NCBI RefSeq assembly: GCF_032452875.1
Contig: NC_083878.1
Coordinates: forward strand, 55,682,878-55,746,877
Direction of reading: 5' to 3'
DNA: 64,000 nucleotides
Source: Bos javanicus
Taxonomy: Eukaryota; Chordata; Mammalia; Artiodactyla; Bovidae
The position numbers and the translations under genes are program-made. Shown here in pieces: positions 1 through 11,165 of the stretch (position 1 is the stretch's first letter; each line of letters begins with the position of its first letter). The notes under the pieces are model-generated. The model made no database searches, was not told where the DNA came from, and worked only from the letters and a program-made list of their open reading frames with translations.

Positions 1-42
1 TTAAAATATCTTGTTCAAGATCCTTCAGTCTGATTTTTACAT

Positions 43-260
43 TGTGCTAAGTCGCTTAAGTTGTGTCCAACTCTTTGTGACTATGGACTGTAGCCCAACA
101 GGCTCCTCTGTCCATGAGATTCTTCAGGCAAGAATACTGGAATGGGTTGTCAGGCCCTCCTTCAGGGAATCTTCCCAATCCAGGGATTGAAACCATGTCT
201 CTTATGTCTCCTGTGTTGGCTGGCAGGTTCTTTACCACTAGCACCACCCAGAAAGCCCAT
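43..260 (-). mobile_element. Bov-tA SINE, near full length
   Basis: Ruminant tRNA-derived SINE read in reverse. The tail side (gtgctaagtcgcttaag) comes first and the tRNA-like head (accacccagaaagccc) comes last. About 15-20% of positions look different from the younger copies in this window. No coding content; the open frame over it is SINE sequence. Confidence 0.93.
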
Positions 261-1400
261 TTTCATTTTATATGAGTTCAAAAGACAGTGCTAGGTATTT
301 GACCAAACTAGGCTAAATTTGGAGAAAACAGGAGCATTATTACTCCTGAATAGTTGCAGACTCACAAGCATTAGGACAGCAGGCCTGTTCCCTCAAAAGC
401 AATCTGGAAAGATACAACATGGTTTTCCATGTCCTCAAACTGATGTCTAATCCTCGGACTCATTGTGGCACTCTTAAAAAACACTATATGACCCCCAAAG
501 TAGCCATGGATACACTCATCTACTGGCTCATATAGCTACTAAAAGTTATTCCCAACCAGGGTGACCCATGCTTGAGGTATGATAATTTCAAAATCAATTA
601 GAAAAAGAAAAAAAAAAAAAGGAGGAGGAGGATTGTATTTGTCCTCTGGGTAATTCAGAGAAACCATATTTGGCAACAGCAAGTTGTGAAAACAACATTT
701 ATCAGCATCAAAACCAGGCTCCAGAGGAGATCTGATTTGGGCTCTCAGATGCTCAGAAGTTGAAGCATGGCAGGTTGTTTGAAAAGATAAAGACTGGACT
801 CTGCCTGTTTTTATTTCTCCCTACAAACTTTTTCAAGATCTTATCTCATTTCCTTTCCCTCTTTAAAGTGTGGTTTCGATCTTCTTTCCAAAAGAGACAC
901 AGCTCCCTGGATTTATCACTATTTTTGGCTTCTTAAAAGGTCTTTATGTTTAATCCTCGGGAGTAAACAAACTTCTTCAATATATAGAACCAGATCTTAG
1001 GTTGTTATCTACCCAGAGCACCTGATGGCATTTGTGAGGTGGGGATGGAAAAGGGGACTTAAAAATGATAAACAGCTTAGTTTTCCATGTCATTTTCTAT
1101 AACTAACAATATCATATACAACAATATCCCAAGGAAACATGATTAATCTGTGGTTAAATATTTTAAAATTATTTAGAGTTACAATTGAATAGGAGTTTGA
1201 CCCCATCCATAATCTAGGGACATTTAAGCTTCTATCCCTTTTCCTCTGATTATAAGAGATACTCCATAATAAACTCCATGAGATGGGTTGGTTCTGTCTT
1301 TTAAATAGCTCATATTCATAAGATTTAAAATGTAAAGTATTTTTATTGTTCACAGACTTAATAAATTTTTATTGACTGCCTATTATTCTTCTTATTAGGT
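261..1400. other. Unassigned intergenic sequence
   Basis: About 1.1 kb with no repeat family or gene I recognise. It contains a purine run (about 602-632, A-rich followed by GGA repeats). The one open frame (1090-1353, minus, 87 codons) has no recognisable domain and may be chance. Confidence 0.5.
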
Positions 1401-1404
1401 CCTA

Positions 1405-1617
1405 TGTTGTTGTTGTTTAGTCGCTAAGTCATGTCCAACTCTCTTTTGTGACCCATGAACTATAGTCCACCAGGTTGCTCTGTCCATGGGATTTTCCAGC
1501 AAGAATACTGGAGTGGGTTGCCATTTCCTTCTCTAAGAGATCTTCCCAATCTAGGGATTGAACCCACATCCCCTTTGGCAGGTGGATTCTTTACCACTGA
1601 GCCACCAGTGAGGCCCA
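1405..1617 (-). mobile_element. Bov-tA SINE
   Basis: Reverse-orientation Bov-tA, preceded by a short TTG-repeat tail (about 1407-1418) and ending at the tRNA head (gagccaccagtgaggccc). The body carries the usual 'tactggagtgggttgcca' block. Confidence 0.92.
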
Positions 1618-1788
1618 TACTCAGCAATAAAATAATCAACAGTCATGGCTCAAGCTCTGACTAATAAAACATTTCAGTGAGGACAAGTCACCCTTCTCTG
1701 ATTCTTTAGTGGGAGAACCTGACAAGGGTCATCAAGAAAGTCATCTCTGAAGAAATTATTTTTTTACTGACATCTAAAACATGAGAGG

Positions 1789-1905
1789 ACTTCCCTGGTG
1801 GTCCAGTGGTGAAGACTCCACACTTCCATTGCAGGGAGGACACAGGTTCAATCCTTGATCTGGAAGCTAAGATTCCAAACGCTGCATCAAAAGGTCAATA
1901 AACAA
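1789..1905 (+). mobile_element. CHR-type tRNA SINE (artiodactyl)
   Basis: Begins with 'gacttccctggtggtccag', the head typical of cetartiodactyl CHR SINEs, followed by a B-box-like 'ggttcaatcc' and an A-rich AATAAAT tail. Older and distinct from Bov-tA, which starts 'ggcttccctggtggctcag'. Confidence 0.82.
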
Positions 1906-1949
1906 ATAAATACATAAAAACATTAGGAGAAAAAAATATATATCAGGAA

Positions 1950-2450
1950 AAAGATCAGCATATGACAGGAAAGAGCCTATGGAGGTCAAAGGATTGAAGA
2001 TGAGTATGATTGCAATCTGATCAGGGAAGGTGGTGGGCAAAGTGGAGAGGGAGGGTATAAAATGTGTCCTAAGGATCTGGGAGGACATGAGCCACATGTG
2101 GCTTTATAGGCCACACTCAAGAGTTCTGTCTTTATTCTAAAAATACAGAGAGCCCCCTGACATGTTTTAAATTGGAAGCCCAAGTTAACAAGGAATGTGC
2201 CCTGGAAAGAGCCCTCTACAGACCAGAGAAGAGACTACAGGGATCCACATACGGGTGAGCAGGGGTGTGAGAAGACACTGCAGTCAGTGACAAGTGAGGA
2301 AACAATGATTTGGGCTAGGAGGTGGGAGGATGGACAAAAGCATAATTAGTTGAGGGATATTAAGAGGCAATGTGAGCCAGACTTGGGAGCAAACTAGACA
2401 TCAGGGTAAAGGGAGAAGTGTGGAGAATGACTCCTGTGTTATTATGTACT
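1950..2450 (-). mobile_element. L2 LINE fragment, ancient
   Basis: Diverged match to the 3' half of mammalian L2 in antisense. Recognisable landmarks are the 'tggctttataggccacac...ttctgtctttattcta' stretch (about 2098-2140) and the 'cagtcagtgacaagtgagg' stretch (about 2282-2300). The coding frame is destroyed. Edges are approximate; a profile search would settle extent. Confidence 0.55.
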
Positions 2451-2524
2451 TCATACCATTTAACATGAATTCCACTCAAATAGATAAAGGTGGTTAACAC
2501 AGTCAGTACTATACTATGAGAAGT

Positions 2525-2723
2525 GAAATGAAAGCATTAGTAGCTCAGTTGTGTCCGACTCTTTAAGACCCCAGAGACTGCAACCTGCCAGGCTCCTCTG
2601 TCCATTGAATTCTCCAGGTAAGAATATTGGAGTGGGTAGCTATTCCTTTCTCCAGGGGATCTTCTCAACCCAGAGATCAAACCCGGGTCTCCTGATTGCA
2701 GGAAGCCTTTTTACCACCATAGG
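2525..2723 (-). mobile_element. Bov-tA SINE, left arm of a head-to-head pair
   Basis: Reverse Bov-tA whose tRNA-head end at about 2723 directly abuts the head of a forward Bov-tA. The head terminus is slightly truncated (ends 'tttttaccaccat'). Confidence 0.9.
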
Positions 2724-2935
2724 CTTCCCTTGTAGCTCAGTTGGTAAAGATCTGCCTGCAGTGAAGGAGACTCAGGTTCGATCCCTGGGTTGGAAGATCC
2801 CCTGGAGAAGCAAATGGCAACCCACTCCAGTATCCTTGCCTGGAAAATCTCATGGATAGAGGAGCCTGGTGGGCTGCAGTCCATGGGGTTGCAAAGAGTA
2901 GGGCACAACTGAGCGACTCGCACTTACTTACTTTT
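2724..2935 (+). mobile_element. Bov-tA SINE, right arm of a head-to-head pair
   Basis: Forward Bov-tA starting 'aggcttcccttgtagctcag' and ending near 'gagcgactcgcacttactt'. With the preceding reverse copy it makes a roughly 200 bp inverted repeat with almost no spacer. Confidence 0.92.
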
Positions 2936-3865
2936 TACTGTCTAAGCCAACAGAAAAGCCCATACTATGAGATGCTGGTACTAAATGTAAATGCTTATAT
3001 TTGCATATTGGGATGAAGTACTCCATTAGGCTTAAATTCATTTATCTTAAATAAAGAAGAGTTTCCAATTAATAAAAAATTGTCCACTAAACTACATTAG
3101 CAGCAAAAATTATAATGAGTTTCATTGCAATAACTTTGGGAAGAACAAAAAGCACTGAATTTCTATTATATGTAGGGAATTAATTAGTCTAATATTAGTT
3201 TCCTAAAGATGGAATTTTAAAAAATTAATCACAGATCATGAAGAAACACTGGAGTCAAATATCAATACCCAGGTAATTAACTGACAAAAGACTTTTCATT
3301 AGTGTAACTGTAATTTTAAAAAATAAAGTTACCAAAGGACAGGCAGATAATTTGTTTTGAAGTATAATATCTGAGCAGTTACACTAGCAAAAACATCCTA
3401 TTCTTTTATGCAGAATAAATTATAAACAAAATAATAAATGGAAAAAGGTAAAGAAAAGCATTCTGTTTCAAGATTTTAGTAAATCTTTGCTGTATTTTTC
3501 TTAACTTTTAGTTTGCAAAATACATATAAAGCTGAAAAACAGCTCTAGACTTCAAAGTCTAGTAGACATCAATTCAATACACTCTCCAATGTGGCAGATG
3601 TGGAAAAAATACCAATTAAACAATGCTCAAACCAGGCTTTTGTTCTGTAATTTCTGTACAGAACAAATCCACTGATTTCCTATCTGTCCATCATATCCCT
3701 TACTTATTTCAAAAACTGAATTCATATAATTCACTTTTTTCAGGAAGATGACATATATTGCTTTCTTCCTCAACATTTGGTACACAGTATAGAATGTATC
3801 TTATACTTTCCTTTATTCTTTAATTTTTATATATCTCCTGTTCAACTAATTTTTGTTGTTGTTGT
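2936..3865. other. Unassigned AT-rich sequence
   Basis: About 0.9 kb of AT-rich sequence with no recognised repeat, exon or RNA gene. Confidence 0.5.
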
Positions 3866-3869
3866 TTTA

Positions 3870-4065
3870 AATATTTATTATTTATTTATTTGACTGCACC
3901 ACATCTTAGTTGCAACACATGCAATCTTCAGTCTTCATTGCAGCAGGCAGCATATGGGATCTTCACTTATGGCATGCAGGATCTAGTTTCCTGACCAGGG
4001 ATCAAACCTGGGCCCCCTGTATTGGAAGCATGAAGTCTTACCACTCAATCACTAAGGAAGCTCCC
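3870..4065 (-). mobile_element. CHR-type SINE
   Basis: Reverse orientation. A TTTATTTATTTATTTG tail is followed by 'gactgcaccacatcttagttg' repeats and the body 'ctgaccagggatcaaacc'. It ends in a decayed head 'aaggaagctccc'. Confidence 0.82.
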
Positions 4066-4178
4066 CGTTCAACTAGTTTTATGTACTCAAGATAACTTTG
4101 TTTTTTCCTGATCATTTAAGTGTTCAGCATCTAAAAACAATTAAAGCATAATAGCTGAATGAATGAATACATTTTATC

Positions 4179-4179
<1 letters not shown>

Positions 4180-4217
<38 letters not shown>
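4180..4217 (+). repeat. (GT)n microsatellite at a SINE tail
   Basis: About 18 GT units abutting the 3' tail of the next Bov-tA, which lies in reverse; in SINE sense this is a (CA)n tail. It gives a meaningless poly-Cys/Val open frame. Confidence 0.95.
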
Positions 4218-4221
<4 letters not shown>

Positions 4222-4420
4222 GCTCAGTCATGTATGACTCTTTGCAACCGCATGGACTGGAGCCCACAAGGCTCCTCTGTCCGTGTAATTTTCCAGGCAA
4301 GAATACTGGAGTGGGTTGTCATTTCCTACTCCAGGGGATCATCCTGATCCAGGGATTGAACCCACGTGTCTTGCATCTCCTGCATTGGCAGGCTGATTCT
4401 TTACCACTGAGTCTCTTGGG
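4217..4420 (-). mobile_element. Bov-tA SINE
   Basis: Reverse copy fused to the (GT)n tract at its tail. The body is complete; the head is decayed (ends 'ccactgagtctcttgggatc'). Confidence 0.9.
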
Positions 4421-4815
4421 ATCTTACAGGGGCGTTAACAGTTCACACCAGCTTGTATTTGTGTTTTGTTTTTCCTCTTAATGTGACAAAATGAATAAAA
4501 GTTTGCAGTATCCTTAAAAGGTTCAGTTTTCAGTTTTTATGTAATTTCTATGATATTTATTTTGCTCATGTTATATTAGTATTATGAAACCCTATGAAGA
4601 CATAAACATATTAATTTAAATAAAACCAATCATTCTAGGAAATACATGAAAGATAAAAATACTATTAACAGTTTTCTGTGGAATTGCCATTTGCAAAACT
4701 CCATCCTCATATAATATTTCAACTGATACTGGGAAAATAAATACTGAGTGGAGAGCAGAGGTTCGGTGTTTAAACTGGAGCTGTGCAGCTAAGCAATATT
4801 TCCCAGTAGCTCGTG
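4421..4815. other. Unassigned sequence
   Basis: About 0.4 kb, AT-rich; no repeat family or gene feature recognised. Confidence 0.45.
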
Positions 4816-4817
4816 CT

Positions 4818-5012
4818 CATGATCAGTCACTTCAGTCATGTCCAATTCTTTGTAACCCTGTGAACTGTAGGCCACCAGGCTCCTCTGTCCATGGGATTCT
4901 CCAGTAAATAGCCATGCCCTCCTCCAGGGGATCTTCTCAACCCAGTGGCCAAACCCAGGTCTCCTGCATTGCAAGCAGATACTCTACCCACAGAGCCATG
5001 TGGGAAGCCTCT
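4818..5012 (-). mobile_element. Bov-tA SINE with internal deletion
   Basis: Reverse Bov-tA. About 20 bases of the conserved 'aagaatactggagtggg' block are missing after 'attctccagtaaatag', leaving the rest of the body and a decayed head 'catgtgggaagcctc'. Confidence 0.88.
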
Positions 5013-5187
5013 TATTTCCCAGTATAAGTCATCTCATTTTGAAGAACTTGAGAGGAAATGAAGTTAAAAGAGAAATGAATGTAAACTTTTCAGAAATGTT
5101 TCACAACAAATATGGTGAATTTCAGACATTTCCTTTCTCCCCCTTTCCTTTATAATAAGTTATGTGAACAATTAACAACTTTATTGA

Positions 5188-5209
5188 GTGTGTGTGTGTG
5201 TGTGTGTAG
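5188..5209 (+). repeat. (GT)n at a SINE tail
   Basis: About ten GT units directly joined to the tail of the following reverse Bov-tA. Confidence 0.9.
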
Positions 5210-5398
5210 GTGTGTGTTCAGTTGCTCAATTGGGTCCAACTGTTTGTGGTCCCATGGCCTGTAGCTGGCCAGGCTCCTCCGTCCATGGGATTTCCCAGGC
5301 AAGAATACTAGAATGGGTAGCCATTCCCTTCCCAACCCAGGTTTTGAAACCGAGTCTTTTGTGTCACCTGCAGGTGGATTCTTCACCACTGTGCCAAA
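5210..5398 (-). mobile_element. Bov-tA SINE, degraded head
   Basis: Reverse Bov-tA. A short deletion removes the 'ctccaggggatctt' segment, and the head stops at 'caccactgtgcc'. The longer minus-strand frame over this region (5150-5512) runs through the SINE and its flank and has no domain. Confidence 0.88.
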
Positions 5399-5399
5399 T

Positions 5400-5868
5400 T
5401 TAAATTGAACACAACACTTTAAATCCAGGGAAGCCAGGACTAAAGGATTCCCTATGTTTTCAACTATTGAGAATGAGTAGAAAGACTTTCCAAAGATATG
5501 GACTACAGCCAAGTGGGAAATCTGCAGCTTCCATCTGTCATGTATGGGTCTATGCTTGCTACTTCATTGTATTTCCTGGTAAATAACTGCCATTTTCAAA
5601 AATAAACCTGGTTTGTGTGCTACACGTGAATTGGGATGAAAATTCCAGATGTGGTGAAGAAAGGGAAATTGTGCATGATAATATATGAATCAAATTTCCC
5701 AGAGATTTCACAGAAGTTGGGCATTACACAGGTAAGAAAGAATATAATAAAACAACCATGGGCTAACAACATCAGCCTTTATTGTTGTAAACAATAAATG
5801 ACCCTTGAAAAATTGTATGGCATTTTCATCATTTTCCAACTGAATTCCATTTTAGTTTTGGGAACATT
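5400..5868. other. Unassigned sequence
   Basis: About 0.47 kb between a SINE and an L1 tail; nothing recognised. Confidence 0.45.
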
Positions 5869-5869
5869 T

Positions 5870-6030
5870 TCTTTTTTTTTTTAATATAAATTTATTTATT
5901 TTAATTGGAGGTTAATTACAATATTATATTGGTTTTGCCATATATCAACATGAATCTGCCACAGGTATACACGTGTTCCCCATCCTGAACCCCCTCCCAC
6001 CTCCCTCCCCGTACCATCCCTCTGGGTCAT
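5870..6030 (-). mobile_element. L1 3' end, ruminant type, truncated
   Basis: Reverse L1: a T-run (the poly-A tail) is followed by 'attggaggttaattacaat', 'ttttgccatatatcaacatg', 'acacgtgttccccatcctg' and 'ccctctgggtc'. It matches the other young ruminant L1 3' ends here (12,780 and 41,940). Only about 160 bp of 3' UTR is present, typical of 5' truncation. Confidence 0.88.
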
Positions 6031-6139
6031 TTGAAGTTCTTCAAACATCAAAGGAAGCTGTTACTTTTTCTGATGTTCTTAACTCACATGTAGATAAAGT
6101 AGTTATGATGTTCACAAGGTAGGGAGAACTCCTGGCATA

Positions 6140-6350
6140 CATTCAGTCAGGTGAGTGATATTCCTGAGTACAGTGCTAAGGATGTACAAAAATGTAAGTG
6201 GTCTCTATATGCTAGGAGTTATGAAGACTGGAAGAGACAGAGAAGGAAGTAATTAAGTAAATAATTATAAAGACTGTATGTACTGGTGTAACTACAGTAC
6301 ATACAGTAAGTCATAGAACACAGAGGATGGAGTTCTGTGACATTTTAAAG
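6140..6350 (-). mobile_element. L2 3' end, ancient
   Basis: Diverged antisense L2 terminus: 'cattcagtcaggtgagtga...gtgctaaggatgta' followed by 'gagacagagaaggaagtaa'. With the piece at 7,430-7,780 it may be a single L2 split by a SINE and unassigned sequence, because the order fits one minus-strand element. Confidence 0.5.
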
Positions 6351-6409
6351 ATAGAGAACAAATAATAAATAGGGCCAAAGTACTACTTACTTTTTATTTT
6401 GTTTTGTTT

Positions 6410-6605
6410 GAATCCACCTGCAGTGCAGGAGACCCCAGTTTTATTCCTGGGTCAGGAAGATCCCCTGGAGGAGGGAATGGCAACCAACTCCAGTATTCTT
6501 GCCTGGAAAATCCCCATGGACAGAGAAGCCTGGGGGGCTACAGTCCATGGGGTCGCAAAGAGTGGTACATGAGTGAGCGACTAAGTACAGCACAGCACAG
6601 TGCTT
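6410..6605 (+). mobile_element. Bov-tA SINE, 5' truncated
   Basis: Forward copy lacking the first part of the tRNA head. It starts 'aatccacctgcagtgcagg' and ends with a CAGCACAGCACAG-type tail. Confidence 0.9.
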
Positions 6606-7429
6606 TGTTTACTGAGTTTGCTTGAAACGCAATTATAACCTATCTTTATCTGTCTCTGCATTTAAAAGGATGTGACATAAAATCTACAGGGAAGCTGTTA
6701 ACAAAATCTAAAAAGCAAACAAACAAAATATCTTTTATATAACTTGACTAAAAGAGAAACTGGGCCATAAAGGCAGTAAAATTTTCAAGATTCTAGGGTT
6801 TAGGGGTCCTTGGTTTTATCTAAAATGACATAATTAACAGTCTTTTAGAAAAAAACTCACAAAATCCATTTAAGAAAAACATCAAATATGCTAACTGTGA
6901 TATTTACACTCCATCTTAAGTAATATCAAATTATGAAAAATGAAAAATATAAAAGTGAACAAAAAGTAAACTTTTTAATGTAATCTGTTGTCATCTGATT
7001 TGGTTATATAATTGAAGGCATTATTTTCAAGGTAATAAGCACTCAGAAAAATAAATGCTTAAGGGTAGATAAGAACTATATAAATAACCCAGGAGCTAAT
7101 GAGGCTTACTGAAAAGAGCAGATTAAAAACAGAAGCTAAATACGCAAGAGGGTAAATGTGACATTAGCAGAACAGCATAAAGTTCTTCACCACATATCTT
7201 CAAAAGCTCGGTTTTTGAGAGGTAGGTATATGGTTTTAAGTGAATGGCCCTCTAGCAAGATCCTTTATCTCCTTCTTGAAATTCTGTAACAATTTGTTGT
7301 CAGAATCATTCTCTTCTTTATTCAAGTTACCCATTTCCTGTCCCTTTCACATTCTCAGACCTCAATAAAATTAAATGCATGTTAAAGGCAAAGCTCATGT
7401 CCTCTTTACGTTGGTTTTGCCTTTGATAA
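6606..7429. other. Unassigned AT-rich sequence
   Basis: About 0.8 kb; no repeat family, exon or RNA gene recognised. Confidence 0.45.
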
Positions 7430-7780
7430 TTCACACAAGACTTCATAAAAGGTCTCATAAGAGAATGTGACTGTGAGTTGGGTGCTTAAATACTAACAGA
7501 GGTCACCAGTCGCCAAGAGGAAAAGCCATTACAGACAGAGCAAAGGGAAGACGGAAGACACGGGACATGATTCAATGTGGTTATGGTACTGCTGGAGAAA
7601 GAGTATGCCACAAAGAACATCTTAGGAGATGAGGCTGAAAATGTGGACAAGAGCCCAATCAAAGCTTTATTATCCTAAGGGCCATGCAGAACCACTGGCA
7701 GGGTTAGATAAGAGATTAACATTTGGTTACTGATTTAATTTTGAAAAAGGCGAGAGAGATAGATGAGTACATATTCTAGT
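7430..7780 (-). mobile_element. L2 LINE fragment, ancient
   Basis: Antisense L2 3' coding/UTR remnant. Landmarks are 'gctggagaaagagtatgcca', 'ttaggagatgaggctgaaaa' and 'cctaagggccatgcagaacc'. Heavily diverged, so the edges are uncertain. Confidence 0.5.
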
Positions 7781-7916
7781 CTAGATGATCAGGAAAATGA
7801 ATCTATTTCATCCATGAAATGAGATGAAGAGATGAGCTAATTTGGTTAAAAAACAAAAAATCAGTGATTTGGGGATTTACTTAATGACTGAAATGGAGAA
7901 GAATGGGGAGGTACAG

Positions 7917-8130
7917 GGCTTTCCTGATGGCTCAAGCAGTAAAGAATCCACCTGCAATGCAGGAGATACAGGAGATGTGGGTTCAATTCTGGGGTTGGGA
8001 AGATTCCCTGAAGAAGGAAATGGCAACATACTTCAGTATTCTTGCCTGGAAAATCCTATGGACATAGGACTCTGGCAGGCTACAGTCCATAGGTTTGCAA
8101 AGAATTGGACACAGCTGAGCATGCATGCAT
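7917..8130 (+). mobile_element. Bov-tA SINE
   Basis: Forward copy from 'gggctttcctgatggctcaag' to 'cacagctgagcatgcatgca'. It has a small extra GATACAG duplication inside the head ('gcaggagatacaggagatg'). Confidence 0.92.
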
Positions 8131-8235
8131 GGGGAGGAACAGACAGGGAGAACCAACAGTTTTGGTTTAAATATTGTGAAGGTTTGAGATGTCTTTCACC
8201 TGCCAGTTTTATCACTATAAAGAAGCTATTAATAT

Positions 8236-8375
8236 TTCAACTCCCTAGTTTCCTCATTTATAATATGGGGATAATAATAAAGTTACTGTAAGTAAATGAA
8301 AAGTGCTTAGATAAAGTGCCAAACATCCATAAAAGCCAAAAATGTTAGCACTTACTACTATCATTAAGGATCAAC
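8236..8375 (+). mobile_element. MIR SINE, ancient
   Basis: Matches the MIR core and 3' part: 'tttcctcatttataatatgg', 'ggataataataa', then 'aaaagtgcttagataaagtg' and 'tgttagcacttactactat'. About 25% diverged by eye. Confidence 0.8.
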
Positions 8376-8647
8376 AGCAGCACTGTGTGGACCTGCCTTT
8401 GGGAAAGAAGATACACTCTTCTGGTTTCCAGGAAAACCTTTTTAGAACTTTGCGTGACCTCTGTGTTGATTTCTTTTTCCCCAGCCTTCTTGAAATAGGA
8501 CACAAGCTTCTGCTCTTTCTGTTCCTCTTCATTCACTCAGCCCTGGTCTCTTCCTGTGCACATCCTCCAAATGTTGGTGAGTTCCTTTGTTATATTTTTG
8601 GAGGTTGGGCTTCAAGCAATTTTTGAATCCTTACAATGGGCTGAAGT

Positions 8648-8781
8648 TGTTATGGGTTAAATCATGTATCACACACACAAAAAAATGTATGTTGAAGTCC
8701 AAACTACTTCACCACGTGACCTTACTAAAAACAGAGTTATTGCAGATGTAACTGACTAAGATGAGGTCATATCAGAGTAAG
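8648..8781 (+). mobile_element. MLT1-like MaLR LTR, 5' part
   Basis: Starts 'tgttatgggttaaatcatgt' and continues 'atgttgaagtccaaac', 'gtgaccttac' and 'taagatgaggtcatat', the layout of MLT1 LTRs (ERVL-MaLR). It is interrupted at the 7 bp GAGTAAG by a BovB; the remainder resumes at 11,166. Confidence 0.75.
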
Positions 8782-11165
8782 TTCAGTCGCTCAGTCGCGT
8801 CCGACTCTTTGCAACCCCATGAATCGCAGCACGCCAGGCCTCCCTGTCCATCATCAACTCCCGGAGTTCACCCAGACTCACGGCCATCAAGTCAGTGATG
8901 CCATCCAGCCATCTCATCCTCTGTCGTCCCCTTCTCCTCCTGCCCCCAATCCCTCGTAGCATCACAGTTTTTTCCAATGAGTCAACTCTTCATATGAGGT
9001 GGCCAAAGTACTGGAGTTTCAGCTTTAGCATCATTCCTTCCAAAGAAATTCCAGGGCTGATCTCCTTCAGAATGGACTGGTTTGATCTCCTTGCAGTCCA
9101 AGGGACTCTCAAGAGTCTTCTCCAACACCACAGTTCAAAAGCATCAATTCTTCGGCGCTCAGCCTTCTTCACAGTCCAACTCTCACAGCCATACATGACC
9201 AGAGGAAAACCATAGCCTTGACTAGATGGACCTTTGTTGGAAAAGTAATGTCTCTGCTTTTCAATATGCTATCTAGGTTGGTCATAACTTTCCTTTCGAG
9301 GAGTAAGCATCTTTTAATTTCATGGCTGCAGTCACCATCTGCAGTGATTTTGGAGCCCAAAAAAATAAAGTCTGACACTGTTTCCACTGTTTCACCATCT
9401 ATTTCCTATGAAGTGATCGGACCGGATGCCATGATCTTCGTTTTCTGAATGTTGAGCTTTAAGCCAACTTTTTCACTCTCCATTTTCACTTTCATCAAGA
9501 GGCTTTTTAGTTCTTCTTCACTTTCTGCCATAAGGGTGGTGTCATCTGCATATCTGAGGTTATTGATATTTCTCCCGGCAATCTTGATTCCAGCTTGTGC
9601 TTCTTCCAGGCCAGCATTTCTCATGATGTACTCTGCATAGAAGTTAAATAAGCAGGGTGACAATATACAGCCTTGACGTACTCCCTTTTCCTATTTGGAA
9701 CCAGTCTGTTGTTCCATGTCCAGTTCTAACTGTTGCTTCCTGACCTGCATACAAATTTCTCAAGAGGCAGATCAGGTGGTCTGGTATTCCCATCTCTTTC
9801 AGAATTTTCCACAGTTATTGTGATCCACACAGTCAAAGGCTTTGGCATAGTCAATAAAGCAGAAATAGATGCTTTTCTGGAACTCTCTTGCTTTTTGCAT
9901 GATCCAGCAGATGTTGGCAATTTGATCTCTGGTTCCTCTGCCTTTTCTAACACCAGCTTGAACATCAGGAAGTTCACGGTTCACGTATTGCTGAAGCCTG
10001 GCTTGGAGAATTTTGAGCATTACTTTACTAGCGTGTGAGATGAATGCAGTTGTGCAGTAGTTTGAGCATTCTTTGGCATTGCCTTTCTTTGGGACTGGAA
10101 TGAAAACTGACCTTTTCCAGTCTTGTGGCCACTGCTGAGTTTTCCAAATTAGCTGGCATATTGAGTGCAGCACTTTCATAGCAGCATCTTTCAGGATTTG
10201 AAATAGTTCAACTGGAATTCCATCACCTCCACTAGCTTTGTTCGTAGTGATGCTTTCTAAGGCCCACTTGACTTCACATTCCAGGATGTCTGGCTCTAGG
10301 TCAGTGATCATACCATCGTGATTATCTGGTTCATGAAGATCTTTTTGTACAGTTCTTCTGTGTATTCTTGCCATCTCTTCTTAATATCTTGTGCTTCTGT
10401 TAGGTCCATACCATTTCTGTCCTTTATCGAGCCCATCTTTGCATGAAATGTTCCCTTGGTCTCTCTAATTTTCTTGAAGAGATCTCTAGTCTTTCCCATT
10501 CTGTTGTTTTCCTCTATTTCTTTGCATTGATCGCTGAAGAAGGTTTTCTTATCTCTCCTTGCTATTCTTTGGAACTCTGCATTCACATGCTTATATCTTT
10601 CCTTTTCTCCTTTGCTTTTCGCTTCTCTTCTTTTCACAGCCATTTGTAAGGCCTCCCCAGACAGCCATTTTGCTTTCTTTGCATTTCTTTTCTATGGGAA
10701 TGGTCTTGATCCCTGTCTCCTGTACAGTGTCACGAACCTCATTCCATAGTTCATCAGGTACTCTATCTATCAGATCTACGCCCTTAAATCTATTTCTCAC
10801 TTCTACTGTATAATCATAAGGGATTTGATTTAGGTCATACCTGAATAGTCTAGTGGTTTTCCCTACTTTCTTCAATTTAAGTCTGAATTTGGCAATAAGG
10901 AGTTCATGATCTGAGCCACAGTCAGCTCCTGGTCTTGTTTTTGCTGACTGTATAGAGCTTCTCCATCTTTGGCTGCAAAGAATATAATCAGTCTGATTTC
11001 AGTGTTGAGCATCTGGTGATGTCCGTGTATAGAGTCTTCTCTTATGTTGTTGGAAGAGGGTGTTTGTTATGACCAGTGCATTTTCTTGGCAAAACTCTAT
11101 TACCCTTTGCCCTGCTTCATTCCGTATTCCAAGGCCAAATTTGCCTGTTACTCCAGGTGTTTCTT
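8782..11165 (-). mobile_element. BovB (RTE) LINE, 2.4 kb, 5' truncated
   Basis: Antisense BovB covering the end of the AP-endonuclease domain, the reverse transcriptase and the 3' UTR. Reading the minus strand, 'SDHELLIAKF' (about 10,891-10,917) is the end of the endonuclease. RT blocks follow at 10,374-9,799 ('NRELPDVQAG', 'CFIDYAKAFDCVDH') and 9,663-9,406, with the catalytic YADD at 9,552-9,541. The frame is broken into at least six pieces by indels and stops, so it is dead. Flanks carry the 7 bp direct repeat GAGTAAG at 8,775-8,781 and 11,166-11,172. BovB is known in ruminants as a horizontally acquired RTE LINE and the likely driver of Bov-tA and BOV-A2 SINEs. The first 1 kb of a full element is missing. 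Confidence 0.95.

Noticed and set aside
2724..2800. tRNA genes in the heads of Bov-tA SINEs
   Set aside because: These are SINE promoter heads lacking a proper cloverleaf; annotated as SINEs.
4159..4481. Cysteine-rich small proteins from repeated C-V codons
   Set aside because: Produced by the (GT)n microsatellite plus SINE.
8342..8626. 94-codon plus-strand frame between MIR and MLT1
   Set aside because: Begins in the MIR tail and shows no domain; probably chance or an old repeat.
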